A stretch of DNA of 25,116 bases. It comes from Gracilariopsis chorda. Lineage: Eukaryota; Rhodophyta; Florideophyceae; Gracilariales; Gracilariaceae. Numbering within the stretch: the stretch's first letter is position 1; every line of letters starts with the position of its first letter. Positions 18,770 to 25,116 of this stretch are shown here, one piece after another. Under the pieces are notes generated by a model. That model worked only from the letters and a program-made list of their open reading frames with translations, ran no database searches and was not told the origin of the DNA. Where the stretch lies: the NCBI GenBank assembly GCA_003194525.1, contig NBIV01000937.1, forward strand, positions 1 through 25,116. Reading direction: 5' to 3'. The position numbers and the translations under genes were made by a program.

Positions 18770-20202
18770 TAAGCGATCAGAGGATTGCAAGCCTCTGGAC
18801 AACAGGTGGGTGTAATTCAAGAAGAATTAGGCTGAGGGGAACATAAATAAATATAAGGCCCGACTAGTGGCCAGAGAATTCTGTCAACGAAAGCGTATTG
18901 ATTACAACGAATTATTTGCTTCTATGGCGAGATATGCAACGCTATGGACCATGTTTGCAATGATGGTGGGCTCAAATTCCAAACTCGTCCAATTCGACGT
19001 ACGCGCGGTGTTCCTACATGCAGAGCTCGAAGAGACAATTCACATGTCCCAACGCGATGGTTTTGTGCAGAAAGGTAATGAAGAACACGTCTATCTTCTT
19101 CAAAAGTCTATTTATAGTTTCAAGCATGCTTCAAGAGCTTGACAGAAGAAGTATGCGCAGATATTGAAGGCATTGGGTTGCACAGAGTCGAACGCGGATC
19201 CAGGATTGTTCTTTGTGCACTCAGGAAAGGAGAAGATCTGGGTACTGATTTATGTTGATGACAGACTTGTGACTGGCGAGGGCAGACAACATTATGGCCT
19301 TTCTCAAAGACATTGGTCAGCATGTTCAGCTGCTCATCGATTTCACACCAAAGAAGGTCCCGGAAATCATAATGAACTACTTTAACAGGCATGAGGCGCT
19401 ATGTATCCACAAAAAGTCGATGGTTGAGGCTTTGGTAGAGAAGTTTAAAATTACAGAACGCAAAGCCAGTCTACTACCCAATCAAAGATTTGACATTTAT
19501 GCAGGGCAAAGATGCATCTGAAGGGGAATTAGATGTTCCCTATCGCAAGCTGGCAGGATTTCTGATGCATGGTTTTACAACAGTTCGCCCAGACATTGCA
19601 TTTGCAGTGAGGGTTCTGGCAAGGTTCATGAATGAATACATGAAAGAACATTGGACCACAGCAACGGGAATAGTCAGATATCTGCTAATATCAATCTACT
19701 ACCAGATCAAATACATCAAAGGAGCCAAAAAGAATTTAGTAGAATATCCTGATGCAGATTTCGCTGGAGATGACGCGGAGAGGAAGTCCACGAGTGGTTT
19801 CGTACTCATGTGTGGAGCAGGACCAGTAGCATGGAAGAGTAAGAAACAGACTGTGGGGCGCAGTCTACACTTGATTCATATTACGTTGCAATTTCCTTCG
19901 CAGTCCGTGGGGCAATCTGGCTGAGGAGGCTATATGCAGAACTACAGGGACAAACACTATGCCGGGTGACCCTGTTTGGAGCCAATCAGGGAATGATAGC
20001 ACTAAGCTTGGATGAGTACTATAAGGAACGATCAAAGCCCATTGATGTGACATATCATCTTGTACGAAGTGCCGTTCGACGTGGTATTGTGAAGGTGGAG
20101 TATGTGAAAACCAAGAACATGGTACCAGATGTCCTTACCAAGTCATTGGAAAAGATGGTGCACAACCGTGACGTACATACACTACAACTCAGTGAAGTGT
20201 AG
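18770..20202 (+). pseudogene. Reverse transcriptase and RNase H of element B
   Basis: NKYKARLVAREFCQRKRIDY opens the recognisable polymerase near 18848. The A motif reads LVQFDVRAVFLHAELEE (usually DVKTAFLNG), and YVDD is intact at 19251-19262. TGA at 19141-19143 and a frameshift near 19280 interrupt it. The connection (EALVEKFKIT) leads to RNase H with ADFAGDDAERKSTSGF and VAWKSKKQ, another shift near 19850, and the C-terminal YKERSKPIDVTYHLVRSAV and VPDVLTKSLEK motifs, ending at TAG 20200-20202. It is a relic of the enzyme that copied the element RNA into DNA. Confidence 0.86.
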
Positions 20203-20222
20203 GAAGTGAAAAACAGGAGGAG
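20201..20222 (+). other. Polypurine tract of element B
   Basis: A nearly pure purine run ending AACAGGAGGAG lies directly before the TGTTG start of the 3' LTR and just after the pol stop. Confidence 0.7.
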
Positions 20223-20605
20223 TGTTGTGCCGCAGCAAAATGCTGCATTAAGAAAAACATCGGGATAGTTTACCATATTCTGTTTGGCGCATTTGCGTGG
20301 CTTTCGACGTCGGAAAATTAAGCTTGTCTGCGCAGGCAGTCTCGTCGAACCTCGAGGTTTGTTCATCACCTACCAAACTGCCGTATGGGTAGATAGCCAC
20401 CAGTGGAGCTCTTCAGAGAGGACGTTCACCTCCAAGCAGGATGTAAGAAAACAGTTGAACAGCTAAGTAGGCTAGGTCTGAAAAATAGTCTAAATAGCCA
20501 TAGATCTAGGTTGATCTGGGCAAACTGGAGAACGTAGCTTCAACTACCGCACTACACCTTTCCCCTCACAACTGCACAGCACACTGCACAAATTGAGCTT
20601 ATTAT
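20223..20605 (+). repeat. 3' LTR of element B
   Basis: It starts TGTTGTGCCGC after the purine tract. A small hairpin GCAGCA-AAA-TGCTGC lies at 20232-20246. It matches the 5' LTR over its last ~320 bases; the end is decayed (AGCTTATTA where the 5' LTR has AGCTTAACA), so the last few bases are approximate. Confidence 0.82.
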
Positions 20606-20849
20606 TCTTCGACTTCTTTTGCCCCTGATTCATTGTGTAGTTCAAGAGGTGACCTCGCATCATTTCGCAAAGATCTCTAAAACCTTGCACAGTGTATCTC
20701 TCTTTAGATTGAATCTTATTTTCCACATCTTCTTGAAGCTCTTCATCTTTATACAAGAACATGCTCTTCTGTAGGCGATGAATCTTCACCTCCGTCTGTA
20801 CGGCAAAACATGGTGGCCCAGAGTTATGCCCGGCACGTGCTGCCCACAT
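20606..20849 (-). CDS. Hypothetical ORF, unidentified
   Basis: A minus-strand frame starts MWAARAGHNSGPPCFAVQTE at 20849 and gives about 80 residues before running into the element B LTR (the frame itself continues to 20544). The middle is charged and probably helical (LYKDEELQEDVENKIQSKER). In-frame stops lie just upstream of the ATG. No family recognised; it may be the end of a host exon cut by element B, or chance. The adjacent minus-strand frame 21109-20849 is Ser/Thr/Cys-rich and not supported further. Confidence 0.25.
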
Positions 20850-21200
20850 TAGATGGCTTTATCAATTGACCCAACCACAAGAAAGAGCCAATATGTAGAG
20901 CAATTTGTATCTGCACAGCCTCTGAGCGAGGTGAAACTTGAATGATTAGATACCGACGTGGCATGGGTACAATTCAGGCATGAGTGAACACTTGGAAATT
21001 TTGGGTAAGATTCGATATGAATTCTATTTGGTATTCTTGGAACCATTATGGATGATTGTATAATATCTGAAGTATATGGTCGCGTGGTACAGGTATGGGA
21101 ACTAGGCATTGCTGGAACGATTCACATATGTCATGTTGCGCCGTGGCCGGCCATCTTGCTCGGTGACTTAAGCTCGTAAACCACAAGTGTAACACAGTAC

Positions 21201-21270
21201 AGTACTAGTGTCTATGGGACCGGCCGGTTGGCCTCATATGAGGTCAACTTGGCCTCATATGAGGCCAAAT
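21201..21270 (+). repeat. Left terminal inverted repeat of piggyBac-like element
   Basis: It runs AGTACTAGTGTCTATGGGAC, then a GGCCGG insert, then GGCCTCATATGAGGTC (21230-21245) and the perfect palindrome TTGGCCTCATATGAGGCCAA (21249-21268). It matches the inverted right end with a few mismatches and a 4-5 base length difference. Confidence 0.82.
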
Positions 21271-21744
21271 CTATTTCCAAAAAATTAGAAAAAACGTCCT
21301 CATTCAGGGCGTTCAATGCGTTTTCTGTTATCTAAATAAAATCTAATTTTCTATTCCTGCTTTTTCGTCTACAAAAGGTTCAATTGAACAGTTAGTTTAT
21401 CAGATATAACAGCTCAGTGGTTTACTAACTGCTTGGAGACTGTAAGATACAGAGTTCAAACCTCGCTGAGTTTGTGTAAACTCAAAAACTCCTTCGGGAG
21501 CTCGACTAATTCTAGTAACACTATCTTCTAAGAACGCATTTGCGTCCACTTGAACAGCAGACAGAATGCAGTGACATCTGCTAAAGGGATAGCTTCGCCA
21601 CAGAAGATAGTTAATCTAGCAAGTTGAATAACGCAGATTGAATTAGTAAGGGGCTTAAGGTACATTGAACTTTGTTTATACTCTAAAAAATGCCCCTAAA
21701 CGGGCTAAAAACCCATGTTGACACACATAAAACGATGTTGTTGA
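21271..21744. other. Non-coding subterminal region of piggyBac-like element
   Basis: This AT-rich stretch lies between the left inverted repeat and the transposase stop codon. Apart from the tRNA-like/hairpin segment I see no gene. It would form the 3' untranslated part of the minus-strand transposase transcript. Confidence 0.6.
21403..21500 (+). ncRNA. tRNA-like (A/B-box) segment with two hairpins
   Basis: CAGCTCAGTGG (21410-21420) resembles a tRNA A box and AGTTCAAACCT (21453-21463) a weak B box, at tRNA-like spacing, with a CTGTAAG stretch where an anticodon loop would fall. Acceptor and T stems do not pair well, so it is not a functional tRNA; a tRNA-derived SINE or decayed pseudo-tRNA fits better. 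Directly downstream are TGAGTTT-GTGT-AAACTCA (21467-21484) and CTCC-TTCG-GGAG (21489-21500, a UUCG-type tetraloop). No T4 terminator follows closely. Inside the piggyBac element. Confidence 0.35.
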
Positions 21745-23872
21745 CTAATTGTCGCGCATAATATAATGCTTGCCACGCAAGTGATCATAAAAACAATCAC
21801 GCCCAGTTCCAGTGTGACATATATATATGTCCATATCATTAATTTTCCTGCATTCAGAACAAATAAACTTCGACTTATAGATTGTCTTGCAAATTTTGCA
21901 TCTTCCTTGGTACACCGAAGAAGTAAAAGAACCATCAAGCTTCCTTCGTTTCCTATTTGTTTGCATTAAATGAATACCTGTTCCAGCAATTTTCGGATTC
22001 TCTTCAGAAACTTCTATGTTTTCAGATTTCCTCTTCATGGGACCAACTGAATCCCATGTATTATCTATGAGTCCATTCGCCAGCATGCAATAGAAATCAT
22101 GCGGAGAAAGAGTCATTTTTTCTCCATAAGATGCTTTGTAAAGATTCCAAGCATCAACCACGCACATCGCTAGCAGAGATGTATTCACTCTAAAAGACCA
22201 TTCTTTAACTTCAAATTTCTTCTCGAGGTTCAAATCATCCTGTCGAGATCGATTGTGTCGATCAATTTTCGAACAGCAAGAGTAATATTCCTCACAGACT
22301 TCTGGAATCGGAATTGAGATAGAAATGTTTTTCGAAACTCCATTACTAGTTCTCCACCTCTCTCGTGCGATGGGAGTTCCAGGCTCCGTACTTCCACAGG
22401 TACTGATAAAATACCTCCTTTCACGGTCCACCCAGAGAACAGACATTAGCTTTTGATTTAGTTCAGGCAGTTCAGCAACCATTGCTACATGCTGTCCGCG
22501 TTCAGTCATCGTGAGCTCTGATAAATGTTTCATTGGAAACCTTTTTGTGGCCGTTTTTACCACTCCAATGAACCTCATCCCTCTCCTAAGAAGCTGTTCC
22601 GCGGTTTCCACAGATGCAAAGTATGAGTCTGCACATACAATGCGATCCGTAGCAAACCAGCTTTCCACCAATCGTAGCAAGACTGCCGTACCGTGTGGGT
22701 TATCTGCCTCAAATGGTAGATTAACGGTGTCAGCAGATCTCATTGTTATTTCTATTTTGAGAAGAATACCACTTTTCCCACAGCACACCGTTTTCAATTC
22801 ACAACCATTCTCAGGTTTCCTGTCCAGTGCAGTGTAGTGTGGAATTCCAATTCCACTCCAATGGCCTCCAAGTCCATACCAGCGTGACATGCTTTCATCA
22901 ACACAAAGTGTGTGGGACGGAGTAACAAAAGCCTTCCTGTGATCATTTATCGCTCTGACGAAATCCGTTACCCGTGACCATCTGGCATCATTTTCCACTT
23001 CTTCCTCTCCATTTCCACTGAAAACGATGCATCTTCTTATAACTTCAAACCGATGGCGTGACATGATTTTACCCAGCTTGGGCGAATCAATATACTTAGA
23101 TGAAGAGTTTTCAGACCACAGTGATCTCCTTCTCGAAAACTCGAATCGACTCATTAAGATCATTATGCCAAAGAACCTTAGAATTTCGCCTTCTGTTGTC
23201 CTTTTTACGTTTTCTGCTTCCAACCTGATATTTGTCTTTCGAACAATTGTTCCAAGTGAGCAACAGGAAACATCCACATGAAGAAATCAGATGGTGAAAG
23301 ATCGGTAGGCACATGTACTGCTGAGATAAAGTCTCCTATCGGTCCCGTGACTTTCCACTGGTGCATTTGCACTGGACCATTAAGAGACAAGGAAACATTT
23401 GCTTTGATCCATTTCGTCGAATGAACTTCGACCACGTCCTCGTGACCGTTACGTTCTGTCACAGTATGATGGCTTCTCGCACTAATACTGTTACTGTTTT
23501 CGGCAATCGTGACAACCTGTTCTGACGGGTCGATGGTTACCTCGCCATTAGAAGTAATATTATTACTCTCCATATTGGTTCCAGCTGATCGTTCAGTATT
23601 TCCTTCAAGCGTGACATGATCACCTGCTTTAGGTTACAAATTTTCATGACGCACTCCTTGTCTCGGCCAGGCAGCTCAAAGTTTACGGTGACAAGAGTCA
23701 CCCGGCGTCCATTTTTGATTTCCACTTCCACTTTTGTGACGGTTCCACTGATTAGTTTCGTTTTCCATTGTGTGCCAAAGAAGCGTTTACATTCATTGAT
23801 TGACGTCACGAGTCGCGCGCGAGTGTTTACTATGTTGCCCACCACTCTTCGTGGATCAGAGCTTGTTGACAT
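21745..23872 (-). pseudogene. piggyBac-like transposase, two frameshifts
   Basis: It starts MSTSSDPRRVVGN at 23872; the first frame runs to 23537, the second covers about 23573-23235, and the third gives the main part to 21745. The N-terminal segment (KLISGTVTKVEVEIKNGRR...VNFELPG) resembles the small domain that precedes the catalytic core in related elements. In the main part (residue 1 at 23277): EILRFFGIMILMS at 31-43, CVDESMSRWYG with Asp127, IVCADSYFAS with Asp217, SKIDRHNRSRQDDL with Asp339, the probable catalytic Asp triad. A basic patch NRKRRK (441-446) may be a nuclear signal; a Cys/His-rich end (CKIC...CSEC...C...C...H, 460-504) matches the piggyBac C-terminal zinc domain. It would cut and reinsert the element. 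Confidence 0.87.
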
Positions 23873-24041
23873 CTTGAACTCAGATTAGGCGGATTTGGTC
23901 GAGTTTGAAGGTGTTTACGAAGTGTATACGCACTTATAAGGCCCGAAACAGGGTTGCCAAGCAAGAAGAGAGTGTTGACAACAAGAAGACGGAAAGATTT
24001 TGAAATATTTTTATTGTTTACGAAAGTTACGAATGTTGTAA
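23873..24041 (-). promoter_or_regulatory. Upstream region of transposase
   Basis: About 170 bases between the transposase start and the right inverted repeat, AT-rich at the repeat-proximal end (TTTTTATTGTTTACG near 24008). A promoter must lie here or in the repeat, but I cannot point to a clear TATA box. Confidence 0.35.
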
Positions 24042-24103
24042 TTTTGGCCTCATATGAGGCCAATTGACCTCATATGAGGCCAATGGTCCAATAGACACTA
24101 GTA
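24042..24103 (-). repeat. Right terminal inverted repeat of piggyBac-like element
   Basis: It contains the same perfect palindrome (24044-24063), the near-palindrome GACCTCATATGAGGCC (24066-24081) and GGTCCAATAGACACTAGTA at the outer end, the reverse complement of the left repeat with few differences. It lies about 170 bases upstream of the transposase start on the minus strand. Confidence 0.82.
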
Positions 24104-24108
24104 AGTAC

Positions 24109-25116
24109 TAGTAATCTGAGGTCCATGATGACTCAGTGCCACTTAAAGAAGAAGGTCAGGCCCTTTCATCCTGAAGTAAAGAAGAGCTGTGACTGGAAGC
24201 CAAGTTTATCGCCTACAAAAATTGACTGACTCCTCCCAAAGTTTTACAGCGTTTGGTTTTGGTGCCTTTACTCGCATAATAGCAGATAGGAACGTTAATA
24301 TGTCTCAACCCGTGAGTTTGACCAGTTCTCACTGTTATTAACGTATTGCTTACTCTCTTATGTAGAAACAGATGGTCATTGGACCCCAATTGAGGGTTGC
24401 AATGCTGAATGAAAAAAAGGAAACTCCCACCACCACGTGTCTTCGAAATTCTGCACATCTGGCCTGGTTCTACATTTTCACTCGGTTATTCCCCAATTTT
24501 CCTACCAAACGTTCTCAGTAATACTTCTGTCGGCAGTGCTGGAATCCAACTCCGAATTAAACATGAAGAATGTGTGGGATACAGTTTCATGTCTCCGAGC
24601 TTACTTTCGAAAAAAAAGCCCACGAACACCTTGAGATACTTTTTCGTCATAACTTACTCCTGTATACAATGCTTAAGCACCCTCAAAGTCATTCCGTGCT
24701 TACTGTTCAGTTCTCGTCGGCATTGTTGGCGCTTGATCTACTAAACTAGAATGTTACAAACTGCTTCTGTTAAGCAAAGAGAATCAGGAATGAGCAGGTG
24801 CAAGCAAAAAAGTGTATGAAGCTCTCTTGGTAAATTTAAGGCAAGAGCCCCTAGTGAAGATACTGCCCCATCTCTGCTTCAGGTAATTTACCGGATACGA
24901 AAGGGTCATTTCATTTGAGAAGAAGTTGCGGTGAGGCTCTACTTTATGTTCCAGCACCAATTATGGCAGAGAAAGTACACCATCCTCTTTTGGGTAGTTT
25001 GTGCACACAAACGTGTCCTACAATACTTGAAAAGGACAACAACACTTTTCTTATATGTTTTATATACTCCAATGTGAGTCTAAATGTAATCATTCCGTGA
25101 TACAGACTTCAAAGAT
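24109..25116. other. Right flank, no recognisable gene
   Basis: Several short ORFs occur on both strands (for example 24213-24458 minus and 24409-24744 plus), but none has a recognisable motif, they overlap one another, and the sequence matches none of the elements to the left that I could see. It may be host non-coding DNA or an unrecognised old repeat. Confidence 0.5.

Larger units (their letters stand above)
15820..20605 (+). mobile_element. Highly decayed Ty1/copia element (B) with both LTRs
   Basis: It has a 5'-truncated LTR (15820-16138), a primer site, gag, protease, integrase, reverse transcriptase, RNase H, a purine tract and a 3' LTR (20223-20605), in Copia order. The proteins and LTRs are unlike those of C1/C2/C3, so it is a second Copia lineage. 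Stops and frameshifts are frequent throughout. The two LTRs share long blocks (TTCATCACCTAC.AAACTGCCG.ATGGGTAGATAGCCAC) but differ at many positions, so the insertion is old. Target duplications cannot be tested because the 5' LTR start is missing. Confidence 0.88.
21196..24108 (-). mobile_element. piggyBac-like DNA transposon
   Basis: A piggyBac-family transposase on the minus strand is enclosed by ~65-70-bp inverted repeats (21201-21270 and about 24042-24103), each with two palindromes. Element length is about 2.9 kb. The canonical TTAA target duplication is not adjacent to the repeats; an AGTAC pentamer lies outside each side (21196-21200 and 24104-24108), but the TIR ends are not exactly symmetrical, so the limits are uncertain by a few bases. 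The coding sequence has only two frameshifts, so this is the youngest-looking coding element in the window. Confidence 0.82.

Noticed and set aside
21403..21475. Functional tRNA-Tyr gene (GTA-like anticodon position)
   Set aside because: Acceptor and T stems do not pair, the B box has several mismatches, and no T-run terminator follows.
21745..23872. Spliced transposase gene with introns at the frame changes
   Set aside because: The reading frames overlap and the conserved protein continues across without a gap, so there is no room for an intron; frameshifts are simpler.
24409..24744. Plus-strand ORF of 111 residues in the right flank
   Set aside because: No motif, overlaps an antisense ORF, and the serine/leucine-rich composition gives no support as a gene.

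Overview
This is a gene-poor eukaryotic window made almost entirely of nested, decayed transposable elements. No bacterial signals (operons, ribosome binding sites) are present. The families (Ty1/copia LTR retrotransposons, an autonomous-type Rep/helicase Helitron, a piggyBac-like DNA transposon) and the lack of any clear host gene point to a repeat-rich region of a nuclear genome. The piggyBac relative carries a signature (DESM..., DRKPENG..., IDRHNR.RQDDL...) that I associate with oomycetes and some algae. That is only a leaning from memory; the sequence alone does not fix the organism.

Layout, left to right. 1-4992: Copia copy 1 (C1, + strand), nearly complete gag-pol with a few frameshifts, ending in a 724-bp LTR (4269-4992). 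4269-6588: Copia copy 2 (C2, + strand), which uses that same LTR as its 5' LTR, has an intact tRNA primer-binding site and leader, and stops inside the protease. 6589-7842: a small minus-strand Copia-related element (D) with two LTR parts flanking only a ~215-bp integrase fragment. 7843-8310: an unidentified minus-strand ORF with a good start context, cut by D. 8455-8710: TACGTA-rich ~68-bp tandem repeats. 8958-13871: a degenerate Helitron (N-terminal zinc domain, HUH Rep, PIF1-type helicase) with a candidate CTAA 3' end, inserted into the LTR of a third Copia element. 13872-15790: that third element (C3, minus strand), a deletion derivative consisting of leader, gag, protease and LTR. 15820-20605: a different, much more decayed Copia element (B, + strand) with both LTRs. 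20606-21195: unassigned. 21196-24108: a piggyBac-like element (transposase on the minus strand, two frameshifts) with long inverted repeats carrying perfect 20-bp palindromes and an internal tRNA-like/hairpin segment. 24109-25116: no recognisable gene.

Working together: each element is (or was) a self-contained mobile unit. C1, C2 and C3 share one family of LTR, leader and gag; D has a related LTR. Comparing C1 with C2 pinpoints many inactivating lesions. No element looks fully intact; the piggyBac transposase is closest. I found no convincing novel host system. The best leads are structural: two pol-deletion derivatives joined directly to the first bases of an LTR, conserved LTR and leader hairpins, the palindromic piggyBac termini, and the structured segment at 21403-21500.
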